From contig NZ_LT984895.1 in NCBI RefSeq assembly GCF_900258505.1, positions 1,470,261-1,534,260 on the forward strand: a stretch of 64,000 nt of DNA, in the 5' to 3' direction. Position 1 is the first letter of the stretch. Each line of letters starts with the position of its first letter. A program made the position numbers and the translations under genes. Shown here in pieces: positions 8,908 to 18,017 of this stretch. The notes beneath the pieces are model-generated. The model made no database searches, was not told the DNA's origin, and worked only from the letters and a program-made list of their open reading frames with translations. This DNA comes from Brachybacterium timonense (GTDB lineage: Bacteria > Actinomycetota > Actinomycetes > Actinomycetales > Dermabacteraceae).

Positions 8908-9686
8908 ACCCCATCGTTTCTGCGTCGTGCGGTGCCCTCGCGACGCTGCGCGATGCCATCGCCGCGCAGTTGCGACGCACGAACTACGCCGGACGCACCG
9001 TCACCCTCGCCGAAGGCATCGCCGTCCACGCCGGACTGATCGTGCTCACCGCCCGCCGCGATCGGCCCGTCGCCAGCATTGCCCTCGCCGGCATCGGCCT
9101 GTTAGGACTTGCTGATGACCTGCTCGAACCTCGGCGACGCGCCCGTGGCGAGCCGCAGGCCAAGGGCCTTCGTGGCCATCTGGGAGCTCTCGCGCACGGC
9201 CGACTCACCACCGGGGCAGCCAAAGCGCTGGGGATCCCTGCACTCGCAGGGCTCGCGGCGATCGAGCGCCTGGGTCCCCGTCGGCCGATGCGCCTCCTGG
9301 CTGATACCGCGCTCGTCGCTGGCGCCGCGAACCTGGTGAACCTTCTCGATCTTCGTCCCGGGCGCGCCCTGAAGGCCGTGATCGTTCCCGCCGCATTGCT
9401 GCGCAGCGGTGCCGTGCTGCTCCCCGCCGCGCTGGCACTGCCTGTCGATCTCGCTGAACGCGGCATGCTCGGCGACACCGGTGCCAATGCTCTCGGTGCC
9501 GCACTCGGAACTGTCGTCTGTGAGCGGATGGGGCCGCTGCCGCGCACGGTGCTGCTCACCGGCGTCGTGCTTCTGACACTCGCTAGCGAGCGCATCAGCT
9601 TCACCGCCGTCATCGAGTCGACGCCGACGCTGCGGGCGATCGACCAGCTGGGGCGCCGAAGCGGCGGCGACGGGGAGCGAGTATGA
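8904..9686 (+). CDS. MraY/WecA-like membrane protein (GT4-type phosphoglycosyl transferase relative)
   Basis: 260 residues, strongly hydrophobic with several membrane segments. It keeps pieces of the polyprenyl-phosphate phosphoglycosyl transferase (MraY/WecA) pattern in the right order: GLADDLLE (acid pair at 71-72), a basic stretch ending AAKALG (~105-110), ANLVNLLDLRPGRALK (~142-157, like the NLxDGLDGL loop) and MLGDTGANALGAALG (~188-202, like the MGDxGSLALG loop). It is much shorter than MraY (~360 residues) and several positions differ. It sits between steB and murJ with ATGA overlaps at both ends, so a role in lipid-linked envelope precursors is inferred; catalytic activity is not certain. 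Confidence 0.65.
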   Translation: MNPIVSASCGALATLRDAIAAQLRRTNYAGRTVTLAEGIAVHAGLIVLTARRDRPVASIALAGIGLLGLADDLLEPRRRARGEPQAKGLRGHLGALAHGRLTTGAAKALGIPALAGLAAIERLGPRRPMRLLADTALVAGAANLVNLLDLRPGRALKAVIVPAALLRSGAVLLPAALALPVDLAERGMLGDTGANALGAALGTVVCERMGPLPRTVLLTGVVLLTLASERISFTAVIESTPTLRAIDQLGRRSGGDGERV

Positions 9687-11560
9687 ATCGGGACAGCGCA
9701 CAGAGCACGTCAGCGGCGAGCACACAGCGAACAGGCGCTTCCGACAGGACCCGTTCCGTGCTGCGCGGCGCCAGCATCGTGCTGGTCATCACGATCGCCG
9801 CACGCATCGCGGGTTTCGTCCGCTACCTGGTGTTCGGCGCCAGCGTTGGCGCGGGCGATGTGGGCACCGCCTATGCGAGTGCGAACCTCCTGCCCACGGT
9901 GCTGTTCGAGGTGGTCGCCGGCGGCGCTCTCGCAGCTGTTGTCGTACCACTGGTGGCGGGACTGGTGCCGGAGGGCGAGAACGGCACGCAGCCGTCGGCA
10001 ACACCCGGTGCCGACGAACCTCTGGTACAGCTCCCCGAGGACAGTGGCCTCGAGCTGGCAGCGCAGCCCGACGTGCGGGAGTCAGGAACCGCTGACGCTG
10101 TCATGTCCGCGCTTGTGTGCTGGGTGCTGCTGGCCACGGTGCCGCTGGCCATCGCGATCGCCGTCTTCGCGCACCCTCTCGCGCAGCTGCTGCTCGGAAC
10201 CGATTCAGCCGGGCTTGCCGTGGTCACGCTCGGCACCGACCTGTTGCGGATCTTCGCGGTGCAGCTGCCGCTGTACGGGCTCGCGATCCTCTTCGGCGCC
10301 TACCTTCAGGCGAGGCGCCGTTTCGCCTGGCCGGCGCTGATGCCGCTGGTGTCCTCACTCGTGGTGATGGCCGCGTACCGCGTGTACGCCGCCCAGGTGC
10401 CGGTCGTAGCTACGGCCGCGACGATCCCGCGGTCGGCCGTGCTCTGGCTGGGTTGGGGAACCACCGCCGGCGTCGCGGCGATGGCGGTGCCTGTTCTCAT
10501 CTCGTCACTGCGCCTGGGTCTGCGGCTTCGCCCTGCACTGCGGATGCCCGACGGTTACGGCGTGCGGGCGCGTTCGCTCGCCGGCGCTGGTCTGGGAGCA
10601 GTTGTTGCGCAGCAGGGCGTGATGGCGCTCATTCTGCTGTTGTCCATGCGCGCCGGCGGCACCGGCACGCTGCCAGTCTTCCAGTACGCGCAGGCGCTGT
10701 ATCTGCTGCCCTATGCGGTGCTCGTCGTTCCACTTCTCACCAGCGTGTTCCCGCATCTGTCAGAGCTGCGCCTGGTAGGCGACTCGGTCGCGTTCGCCCG
10801 GATGGCGGCGGCGAGCCTGCGCATGGTGATCGTCGTAGCAGTGATCGGATCATCTGCGCTCTTCGCCGCTGGCCCAGCGCTGGAGCAGTTCTTCCGGGGC
10901 GTCGACCGAGCCGGAGCAACCGGTGTCGGCTCAGCCACCGCCGCGCTTGCACTGGGTTTGGCCGGGTACGCCGTGATGATGCAGGCCAGCCGGATCCTGT
11001 CGGCCGCATTGCAGGCGAAGGATGCGCTCGTGGTGGGTTCTGTCGGATGGCTCATCGCCGCGGTCCTCGTGCTCGTGATGGGGCTGCCGGCACCGGATCG
11101 CACCGCAGCTGAAGCAGCCACGGCCTTCGGTCTGGCGATCGCATGCGGGATGGGCCTGGGGGCGCTGGTGGGGCTGGGCCGGGTGAGCACCCTGCTGGCC
11201 GCCTCGGATGAGCCTCGTGCGATCCGGCGCACCGCCCTGTTCGGTCCACTGGGACTGTTCGGTGGTGGTATCCCAGGTCTGCTGCTCGTGCGGTGGTGGA
11301 CGACGACCGGCACATCGGAAGCGGGCGCCGTGCTCGCCGGGGTTGCTGGCGGTGTCTGCGCCGGTCTGATCGCGCTGCTCATCATGGCGCTCGCGGACCC
11401 GTCCCAGGTGCGGCATCTGGTGCAGCGGCTGCGTCGGCGCTCGTCAACGCCGAAGCCGTCGTCTCAGACGTCAGCGTCCGAGACCTCGCCGTCCTCATCA
11501 TCCTCGTCGCCCTCGTCGTCATCGCCAGCGGCGTCGACGTCGACGGAGCAGACGCCGTGA
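9683..11560 (+). CDS. murJ: MurJ/MviN-family lipid II flippase
   Basis: 625 residues with an MviN/MurJ-type multi-span core: VLRGASIVLVITIAARIAGF at the start (first helix), NLLPTVLFEVVAGGALAAVV, and a pattern of some 14 hydrophobic segments up to ~residue 580. The insert between the second and third helices is ~50 residues and acidic. The C-terminal ~40 residues are almost all Ser, Pro, Thr and Ala. MurJ proteins move lipid II across the membrane for peptidoglycan synthesis; some actinobacterial copies carry extra cytoplasmic domains, but none is seen here. ATGA overlap with the MraY-like gene and GTGA overlap with the glycosyltransferase gene. Confidence 0.9.
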   Translation: MNRDSAQSTSAASTQRTGASDRTRSVLRGASIVLVITIAARIAGFVRYLVFGASVGAGDVGTAYASANLLPTVLFEVVAGGALAAVVVPLVAGLVPEGENGTQPSATPGADEPLVQLPEDSGLELAAQPDVRESGTADAVMSALVCWVLLATVPLAIAIAVFAHPLAQLLLGTDSAGLAVVTLGTDLLRIFAVQLPLYGLAILFGAYLQARRRFAWPALMPLVSSLVVMAAYRVYAAQVPVVATAATIPRSAVLWLGWGTTAGVAAMAVPVLISSLRLGLRLRPALRMPDGYGVRARSLAGAGLGAVVAQQGVMALILLLSMRAGGTGTLPVFQYAQALYLLPYAVLVVPLLTSVFPHLSELRLVGDSVAFARMAAASLRMVIVVAVIGSSALFAAGPALEQFFRGVDRAGATGVGSATAALALGLAGYAVMMQASRILSAALQAKDALVVGSVGWLIAAVLVLVMGLPAPDRTAAEAATAFGLAIACGMGLGALVGLGRVSTLLAASDEPRAIRRTALFGPLGLFGGGIPGLLLVRWWTTTGTSEAGAVLAGVAGGVCAGLIALLIMALADPSQVRHLVQRLRRRSSTPKPSSQTSASETSPSSSSSSPSSSSPAASTSTEQTP

Positions 11561-12591
11561 GCGTCCTGCTGGTCCGGCCCACTGCTGACGGCGGTCTTGC
11601 CGCCCATGTCGATCATGAGGCACGACTTCTCGCCGCGGCCGGCGTCGCGGTGCATGAAGCCCCTGTCAGGATCGGGTCCATGCCGCATCCGCTGCGGGAT
11701 CCGCGCGCTATCGCCGCCCTGCGCCGCGAGGCGGACCGTACCCGCCCCACGGCAGTGCACGCGCATGGTCTACGTGCCGGAGCGCTCACCGCGCTCGCCC
11801 TGCCACGGTCTGGGCCCCGCGTCGTGGTCACCCTGCACAACCTCCCCGTCGGCGGCAGGGCGGTGACGGCCATGGGGCGGCTGCTGCTGCGTGTCCTTGC
11901 AGCGCGCGCTGATGTCGTGCTCGCAGTCTCCCCGGATCTCGTCGGCCGTGCTCGCGCGGCAGGAGCCCGCCAGGTGCGCCACGCGGTGATCCCCGCACCG
12001 GACTCGCCGGCCATGGAGCATGCTGACGCTTCCCAGGCCCCGCGGTCGCGGCCCCTGCAGGCGGGGGAGAGACTCGAGATCCTCGTGATCGCCCGCCTGG
12101 CGCCGCAGAAAGGCTTGGACACGCTGCTGGACGCGGTAGCGATCCTGACGGGACGCGGCCTCCCGGTACGGGTGAGGATCGCGGGGGAGGGCCCGCTGCG
12201 ATCGCATCTTGAACTGCGCATCGCCGACGAAGCCGCCCCGGTGGAGCTTTTAGGGCGACGCACCGATGTGCCGGCGCTGCTGGCCGATTCCCACCTCGTG
12301 GTCTCCGCGGCGGTCTGGGAAGGCCAGCCTGTCGCCCTGCAGGAGGCGCTGGGTGCCGCGATGCCGATCATCGCCACCGACGCAGGTGGCACCCGATGGG
12401 TGACCGGTGACGCGGCCGTGCTCGTGCCGGTGGGGGAGAGCACCCAGCTCGCCGACGCGATCGAGCAGATGGACGATCCGGCAACGCTGGCTGCGGCCTC
12501 CGCAGCCTCCGCCCGTCGAGCCCGGGAGCTGCCCGGTGACCACGACATGACCGCTCAACTGCTGGACGTGCTCGGCGTGGATGCTCGCTGA
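11557..12591 (+). CDS. GT4-family glycosyltransferase
   Basis: 344 residues. The GTG at 11557 overlaps the murJ stop and begins [14 protein letters not shown], a normal GT-B fold start; the frame is open further upstream but overlaps murJ, so the GTG is chosen. The C-terminal half has the GT4 signatures [15 protein letters not shown] and an EX7E motif (EGQPVALQE) for nucleotide-sugar binding. HAHGLRAG and TLHNLPVGG lie in the acceptor half. The acceptor and sugar are unknown. Its place after murJ suggests an envelope glycan or glycolipid. The stop TGA shares its last base with an ATG. Confidence 0.85.
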   Translation: MSVLLVRPTADGGLAAHVDHEARLLAAAGVAVHEAPVRIGSMPHPLRDPRAIAALRREADRTRPTAVHAHGLRAGALTALALPRSGPRVVVTLHNLPVGGRAVTAMGRLLLRVLAARADVVLAVSPDLVGRARAAGARQVRHAVIPAPDSPAMEHADASQAPRSRPLQAGERLEILVIARLAPQKGLDTLLDAVAILTGRGLPVRVRIAGEGPLRSHLELRIADEAAPVELLGRRTDVPALLADSHLVVSAAVWEGQPVALQEALGAAMPIIATDAGGTRWVTGDAAVLVPVGESTQLADAIEQMDDPATLAAASAASARRARELPGDHDMTAQLLDVLGVDAR

Positions 12592-12608
12592 TGCTAGGTT
12601 GGCAGTCC

Positions 12609-14489
12609 GTGGCAGATACCAGGATCACCAGCCGTACTGACAACCGCGAGACGCAGGGAGCGCAGCCCCGAGCCACGGCGGCGACGCCGGGAACCAGCAC
12701 AGGCCCCATTCCGCGCGCCGACCGTCCCGCGCTCGCCAAACCGTTTCGCAATCACGGCATCACCAAGCAGATCTTCGTCACCGGCGGCGTGGTCTCCAGC
12801 TTGGGCAAGGGCCTGACCGCAGCCTCCCTAGGCATGCTGCTGCGCAACCGTGGACTCCGGGTGCGCATGCAGAAGCTGGACCCGTATCTGAACGTCGACC
12901 CGGGCACGATGAACCCCTTCCAGCACGGCGAGGTATTCGTCACCGACGACGGCGCCGAGACCGACCTCGACATCGGCCACTACGAGCGTTTCTTGGATGT
13001 TGCCCTCACCCGTGAAGCGAACGTCACCACCGGCCAGATCTACTCGGGTGTGATCGCCCGGGAGCGGCGCGGCGAGTACCTGGGGGACACCGTGCAGGTG
13101 ATCCCGTACATCACCGATGCGATCAAGGAAGCGATGCGGGCGCAAGCCGGTGACGACGTGGACGTGATCATCACCGAGATCGGTGGGACGGTCGGCGACA
13201 TCGAATCTCAGCCGTTCCTGGAAGCCGCCCGCCAGGTACGCCAGGACATCGGCCGCGACAACGTGTTCTTCGTGCACGTCTCCCTCGTTCCGTTCATCGG
13301 CCCCAGCCAGGAGCTGAAGACGAAGCCGACACAGCACTCCGTGGCGGCCCTGCGCTCGATCGGTATCCAGCCGGATGCGATCGTGCTGCGCGCAGACCGG
13401 GCCCTCCCCGAGGGCATCAAACAGAAAATCTCCTCGACCTGCGACGTGGACCGCGACGCTGTGGTGACCTGTCCCGATGCCCCGTCGATCTATGACATCC
13501 CGCGTGTGCTGCACGATGAGGGACTCGACGTGTACGCCATCCGGCGGCTGGATCTGCTCTCCCACGATGTGGACTGGTCCCAGTGGGGTGAGCTGCTGCG
13601 CCGCGTGCACCATCCGGAGCACGAGGTCACAGTCGGCGTCGTGGGCAAATACATCGACCTGCCCGATGCCTACCTGTCCGTGACCGAGGCGCTGCGGGCA
13701 GGCGGCTTCCACCACAACACACGCGTGCGGATCCACTGGATCGAGTCGGACACGTGCACCACCCCCGAGGGGGCCCGTGATCAGCTCGCTGGCGTGGACG
13801 CGATCGTTGTACCCGGCGGGTTCGGCGTGCGTGGCGTCGACGGCAAGGTGGGGGCACTGCGGCACGCCCGTCAGACTGGTCTGCCCACGCTCGGGCTGTG
13901 CCTGGGTATGCAGTGCATGGTGATCGAGTACGCCCGCAGTGTGCTCGGCTGGGAGGACGCCCACTCCACCGAGTTCGACCCCAGCACCGAGCATGCGGTG
14001 ATCGCGACGCTCGCCGAACAAGAACACATCGTCGCCGGACAGGGAGACCTGGGTGGCACCATGCGACTGGGCGCGTGGGAGCACGTGCTCGTCGACGGCT
14101 CCCTTGCCGCGCGGACGTATGGCACCACGCGGGTGACCGAGCGGCACCGGCACCGTTACGAGGTCTCCGCCGAGCACCGCGGAGAGCTTGAGGAGGCAGG
14201 TCTGCGTGCCAGTGGCGCATCCGAGGACGGTTCCCTTGTCGAGGTCGTGGAGCTCGACCAGAACGTGCATCCGTACTACATCGGCACCCAGGCCCATCCA
14301 GAGCTCACCAGCCGGCCAACCCATGCACATCCTTTGTTCGCCGCTCTCATCGGTGCAGCGCTCACCGCGCAGCGATCGGCTCGCAGCGCGCAGACGTATC
14401 CGACGGCAAACGCACAACGGAATGCGGACCCGGTGGCAGCGCAGGAGGCCGAGCATGCCTCGCGAAGCACGTCAGGAGAACAGCCATGA
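12609..14489 (+). CDS. pyrG: CTP synthase
   Basis: 626 residues from GTG 12609 (632 from an alternative ATG at 12591). It makes CTP from UTP, ATP and glutamine. The synthetase domain starts near residue 54 with [19 protein letters not shown]; the class I glutamine amidotransferase domain has [15 protein letters not shown] with the nucleophile Cys and [15 protein letters not shown] near the end. It carries a ~50-residue polar N-terminal extension and a ~50-residue C-terminal tail beyond the usual ~550. TAGGTT (12595-12600) lies 8 nt before the GTG, which would fit a leaderless promoter inside the overlap with the glycosyltransferase gene. Confidence 0.93.
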   Translation: MADTRITSRTDNRETQGAQPRATAATPGTSTGPIPRADRPALAKPFRNHGITKQIFVTGGVVSSLGKGLTAASLGMLLRNRGLRVRMQKLDPYLNVDPGTMNPFQHGEVFVTDDGAETDLDIGHYERFLDVALTREANVTTGQIYSGVIARERRGEYLGDTVQVIPYITDAIKEAMRAQAGDDVDVIITEIGGTVGDIESQPFLEAARQVRQDIGRDNVFFVHVSLVPFIGPSQELKTKPTQHSVAALRSIGIQPDAIVLRADRALPEGIKQKISSTCDVDRDAVVTCPDAPSIYDIPRVLHDEGLDVYAIRRLDLLSHDVDWSQWGELLRRVHHPEHEVTVGVVGKYIDLPDAYLSVTEALRAGGFHHNTRVRIHWIESDTCTTPEGARDQLAGVDAIVVPGGFGVRGVDGKVGALRHARQTGLPTLGLCLGMQCMVIEYARSVLGWEDAHSTEFDPSTEHAVIATLAEQEHIVAGQGDLGGTMRLGAWEHVLVDGSLAARTYGTTRVTERHRHRYEVSAEHRGELEEAGLRASGASEDGSLVEVVELDQNVHPYYIGTQAHPELTSRPTHAHPLFAALIGAALTAQRSARSAQTYPTANAQRNADPVAAQEAEHASRSTSGEQP

Positions 14490-15067
14490 GCACACCATCC
14501 GAGGAGCTAGCCGACCAGCCTGATCCGCGGCCCCTTGCCGCTAGCCGGATCACGCACCACGGCATGGTGTGGGACATCGCCCGCGACACGATCGACTTCG
14601 CCCCCGGCGTGCAGTTCGACCGCGAGTACGTTCGTCACACCGGAGCAGTCGCCGTGCTGGCCATCGACGACCAGGACCGTGCCCTGCTGATCCGCCAGTA
14701 CCGACATCCGGCCCGGTCCGCGCTGTGGGAGATCCCCGCCGGCCTGCTCGATATCGACGGTGAGGATCCCGCCGACGCGGCAGCCAGGGAGCTGCGCGAG
14801 GAGACCGGGTACACCGCAGAGCATCTAGAACCGCTGCTGCAGCTGCGTCCCTCCCCGGGCGGCTCCGATGAGCTGATCCGCATCTACCGGGCCCGTGACG
14901 TGACCCGTGCTCCGGATGAGGAGTTCGAGCCGAGGGATGAGGAGGCTGAGCTCCTGGTGCGCTGGGTGCCGGTCAGCGATGTCGCGGGCGCGGTGCTCTC
15001 CGGTCGCCTGACCAGCGGCACGCTCGTCACAGCGATCCTGGCTCACCTCGCGAGCCGGTCTCGCTGA
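14486..15067 (+). CDS. Nudix hydrolase, ADP-ribose pyrophosphatase type
   Basis: 193 residues. The Nudix box is [20 protein letters not shown] followed by ETGY, slightly longer in its first spacer than the canonical GX5EX7REUXEEXGU, as is common in ADP-ribose pyrophosphatases. [10 protein letters not shown] after the box is also typical of that group. It matches Rv1700, which follows pyrG in Mycobacterium. It overlaps pyrG by ATGA. Its 3' end overlaps the convergent RNase D gene by 41 nt. Substrate assignment is by family only. Confidence 0.9.
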   Translation: MSTPSEELADQPDPRPLAASRITHHGMVWDIARDTIDFAPGVQFDREYVRHTGAVAVLAIDDQDRALLIRQYRHPARSALWEIPAGLLDIDGEDPADAAARELREETGYTAEHLEPLLQLRPSPGGSDELIRIYRARDVTRAPDEEFEPRDEEAELLVRWVPVSDVAGAVLSGRLTSGTLVTAILAHLASRSR

Positions 15068-16265
15068 GGTCGCACGCGGCCAGCACCTGGGCGGACAGCT
15101 CCGCCTGCCAGGGCCGCGCCCCGAGCGTGAGAAGCTCCTGCTCGATCTGTTCGCGCGGCCCGGCCTGTTCGTGCTCCCACACCCAGGTGCGCAGCAACGA
15201 CGGCTGCAGAAGATTCTCCGATGGCAGCTGCAGCTCCTCGGCGCGCTGCGCCATCGCCTCGCGCGCCACCCGGTAGCGGTCCCACACCTGCGGCCACTTC
15301 TTCGACCACAGTTTGTGGGGCGGTGGATACTGCGCCTGCGCGCGTTCTGGTAGATGAGCGGCCGGAAGGTCAAGACCGGTCCGGGCCGCCTTCCACCACT
15401 GGTCCTTATGGTGCAGTGCTGCGGGGAGCGCAGCCATCATCGCGTCACGGCCCCGCGGTGCCGCCTTGGCTGCAGCGACCAGCTCGCGGTCGCGCAGCAC
15501 ACGATGCGGCGACAGATCGCGGTCACGAGCGATCTCGTCACGGCGCTCCCACAGCGATCGCGCGGCGGCGAGCTGGCGGGTGGAGCGCAGCGAACCCAGG
15601 GAGTGCAGACCGCGCCACGACGACGAGCGCACCGGGGTGGGGACGCGGGTGCGCTCATACTCGAACTCCTCCGCGGCCCACTGCGTTTTGCCGGCCCGTT
15701 CGAGTCGTGCGGCGAGCACGTCACGCACCTGCACGAGGACCTCCACGTCCAAAGCCGCGTAGGTGAGCCAGGACTCCGGCAGAGGCCGACGCGACCAATC
15801 GGCGGCGGCGTGGTCCTTCGCCAACACCAAGCCCAGCGTGTCCTCGACCACGGCGCCCAGGCCCACGCGTTCCATGCCCAGCAGGCGCGCAGCAAGCTCG
15901 GTGTCGAACAGTGCGTGGGGCTGGAGTCCGAGCTCACGCAGGCACGGCAGGTCCTGGTCGGCCGCGTGCAGCACCCATTCGCGGTCAGACAGCACGCTCG
16001 CCAGCCGCCCCGGCAGTGTGAACGCGAGGGGGTCGAGCAGGAGAGTGCCCGCCGCCTCGGTACGCAGCTGAACCAGGTAAGCGCGAGAGGAGTAGCGGAA
16101 GCTTGAGGCACGTTCGGCGTCGACCGCGACCGGTTCATGCGGGGCGTGCTCCGCTGCCTCGCACCACTGCAGCAGGGTCTGCACCCTGTCGGTCACATCC
16201 GGGACCCCGTCCCGAGGAGTGGAGAGCGGGCGCGGTGGGTGATCGGAGGCTGGATCTGCGCTCAC
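15027..16265 (-). CDS. rnd: Ribonuclease D
   Basis: 412 residues from the GTG at 16265, chosen because it overlaps the DUF3000 stop (GTGA); the open frame extends further upstream into that gene. The 3'-5' exonuclease domain carries the DEDD signatures VAVDAERASSFRYS, LHAADQDLPCLREL and YAALDVEVL. An HRDC domain follows (around SPHRVLRDRELVAAAKAAP). It trims the 3' ends of tRNA and other stable RNA. Convergent overlap with the Nudix gene is 41 nt. Confidence 0.92.
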   Translation of the reverse strand: MSADPASDHPPRPLSTPRDGVPDVTDRVQTLLQWCEAAEHAPHEPVAVDAERASSFRYSSRAYLVQLRTEAAGTLLLDPLAFTLPGRLASVLSDREWVLHAADQDLPCLRELGLQPHALFDTELAARLLGMERVGLGAVVEDTLGLVLAKDHAAADWSRRPLPESWLTYAALDVEVLVQVRDVLAARLERAGKTQWAAEEFEYERTRVPTPVRSSSWRGLHSLGSLRSTRQLAAARSLWERRDEIARDRDLSPHRVLRDRELVAAAKAAPRGRDAMMAALPAALHHKDQWWKAARTGLDLPAAHLPERAQAQYPPPHKLWSKKWPQVWDRYRVAREAMAQRAEELQLPSENLLQPSLLRTWVWEHEQAGPREQIEQELLTLGARPWQAELSAQVLAACDLSETGSRGEPGSL

Positions 16266-16867
16266 GGGGCGTCCTGCACGCTGATCGGAGCGCGGGCGCG
16301 ATGCGTGGGCGAGATCGGGGCGATGCCTTCGGTCACAGGCGGCAGCCCACCGGCAGCCGCGAGCATGGCTGTCCACGCCTGGAAATGGGGGGTGAGTTCG
16401 AGGTCTGTGGGCGTCCACGAGACGCGCATCTCGACATCCACGGTCGAGGGACGCGCCGCGAGGGCCCCATAGGACTGAGAGACCACGCGCGTTGCGGTGC
16501 AACCGAGCTCCCGCGTGGCAGCGTCATGGAGCTCGAGGGACTCTGTGACCCACGACCAGGCGACATCCCCGAGCATCGATTCGATCGCGAACTCTGGCTC
16601 GAGCTGCGCCTGCACGAGAGCAACCATCCGTGAGGTCCCGTCCCAGGCTTCCTGCCCTGCTGGGTCATGCAGCACGACAAGACGACCGCTGGCCAGTTCC
16701 TCGTCGTGGACCAGGATCTCCGCCGTTGCCGCCCAGGTTGCCGGTGCCATCCGCGTCGGTGCAGGAATCTCACGCCACTGCACCTCGTGACGCAGCGGGG
16801 CAGCGGTCATCGCGGCGATCGCGGCGTGGAACTCCGCATTCCCGGAGCGGAATCTGTGGACAGACAC
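16262..16867 (-). CDS. DUF3000 family protein
   Basis: 201 residues, soluble, function unknown. It matches the actinobacterial DUF3000 family that sits directly upstream of an RNase D gene; LVVLHDPAGQEAWDGTSR and AWSWVTESLE look like the family core. It starts at GTG 16867. A TAGCCT hexamer on the minus strand (16880-16875) ends 7 nt before this GTG and there is no ribosome binding site, so the mRNA is probably leaderless. GTGA overlap with rnd indicates cotranscription. Confidence 0.88.
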   Translation of the reverse strand: MSVHRFRSGNAEFHAAIAAMTAAPLRHEVQWREIPAPTRMAPATWAATAEILVHDEELASGRLVVLHDPAGQEAWDGTSRMVALVQAQLEPEFAIESMLGDVAWSWVTESLELHDAATRELGCTATRVVSQSYGALAARPSTVDVEMRVSWTPTDLELTPHFQAWTAMLAAAGGLPPVTEGIAPISPTHRARAPISVQDAP

Positions 16868-16967
16868 GGTTGCCAGGCTACTGGCGCACTCCGGGCCTGC
16901 GGCTCAGGCGCGCCGGGAGCAGCGCCTGGGTGCTCTGCTGCACAGACGCGGTGGCGCTCGCGGCGGG

Positions 16968-17393
16968 TCACTCGCGGTGACGCAGAGAGATCGAGTTGAT
17001 GCAGTACCGCTGGTCTGTCGGGGTGGGGAAGCCTTCACCCTCGAATACGTGGCCCAGATGCGATCCACAGGCAGCGCACCGCACCTCGATCCGGCGCATG
17101 CCCAGGGACGTGTCCTCCAACAGCTCCACCGCGTCCGAATCCGTCGGCGCCCAGAAGGCTGGCCAGCCACACCGCGCATCGAACTGCTCGGCAGCCGTGA
17201 ACAACTCCGCGCCACAGGCTCGGCACTCATAGGTGCCCGCCTCGCGCACCTCCTCGTACTCACCCGTGAACGGTCGCTCCGTTCCGCCGTCGCGCAGCAC
17301 CGCGTACTCCTGCGGACTCAGCCGCTCACGCCACTGCTCAGCGCTGAACGCCACGCGGTACGTGCCCTGGCCGATGGGACGCTCACTGCTCAT
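16968..17393 (-). CDS. msrB: Peptide-methionine (R)-S-oxide reductase
   Basis: 141 residues. It reduces R-methionine sulfoxide in proteins. The catalytic Cys is in RYCINS (~131). Two CxxC pairs (57/60 and 106/109) form the structural zinc site, and RCGWPAFWAP is the usual substrate-pocket segment. The ATG overlaps the stop of the upstream unknown gene by 4 nt (ATGA), so the two are made together. Confidence 0.96.
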   Translation of the reverse strand: MSSERPIGQGTYRVAFSAEQWRERLSPQEYAVLRDGGTERPFTGEYEEVREAGTYECRACGAELFTAAEQFDARCGWPAFWAPTDSDAVELLEDTSLGMRRIEVRCAACGSHLGHVFEGEGFPTPTDQRYCINSISLRHRE

Positions 17394-17986
17394 GCTGTGC
17401 CGATCCTTCCACTGCCGGGGTACAGATGCAGGACGGCGACGCTCAGATGATCCTCGACGCGGTGCGCCCAGTCCTGCGCGAAGGTCTCCTCGAGCAGCTG
17501 CGGATCCGAGTAGACGACCACCGCGCCGAGCGAGCAGCCCTGCTGCAGGCGTTCGCGGATCGACGGGATCGGATCATCCTCCACCACCGAACCATCCACG
17601 ATGCAGCCGACGGATTCGAAAGCGCGCGTGACGGACGCGAGCACGGCCTGCGCCTCGTTCGCGGCACGGCGCCGTGTGCGTTCACCCTGCGCTCGTTCGG
17701 CAATGGCATCCCAAGCGGCCCGCAGATCCAACAGACCGAGAGAATCGATGACCTCTGCGATCACCGAACGCTCAGTGTCCGCAGGAACCACCACATCCAC
17801 CCGTGGCCCGGAAGCAGGAGCCGCCGGGCCGACACGAGGATCCTGCTTCGTGTCACCAGGACCAGCCGCGAGCGACTCGTCGGCATCGGCCTCGGCGTCC
17901 GGGCTGAGCCCCAGATACTCCAAGGCACGCATGGCGTCGGCGTTCTCGAGCGGCACCTCCGACAGGACGATGAAACTGCTGTGCAT
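17390..17986 (-). CDS. Unknown protein cotranscribed with msrB
   Basis: 198 residues, not recognised. Soluble, acidic, with a low-complexity Ala/Asp/Pro stretch (~30-65), a helical middle, and a C-terminal part with an alternating beta/alpha look: GAVVVYSDPQLLEETFAQDW, then HLSVAVLHLYPG. Two Cys residues (in GCIVDG and GCSLG). The start ATG 17986 (MHSSFIVLSEVP) is preferred over an in-frame GTG at 18004 because a TAGCAT hexamer (minus strand 17999-17994) ends 7 nt before it, which places transcription start at or beside the ATG. Coupling with msrB by ATGA is the only clue to function. Confidence 0.7.
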   Translation of the reverse strand: MHSSFIVLSEVPLENADAMRALEYLGLSPDAEADADESLAAGPGDTKQDPRVGPAAPASGPRVDVVVPADTERSVIAEVIDSLGLLDLRAAWDAIAERAQGERTRRRAANEAQAVLASVTRAFESVGCIVDGSVVEDDPIPSIRERLQQGCSLGAVVVYSDPQLLEETFAQDWAHRVEDHLSVAVLHLYPGSGRIGTA

Positions 17987-18017
17987 GCCCTCGATGCTAC
18001 TCACATTCGAGGCGCTC

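Noticed and set aside
12828-14456. 542-codon open frame opposite pyrG
   Set aside because: High-GC antisense shadow of CTP synthase; Gly/His/Val-rich without recognisable domains.
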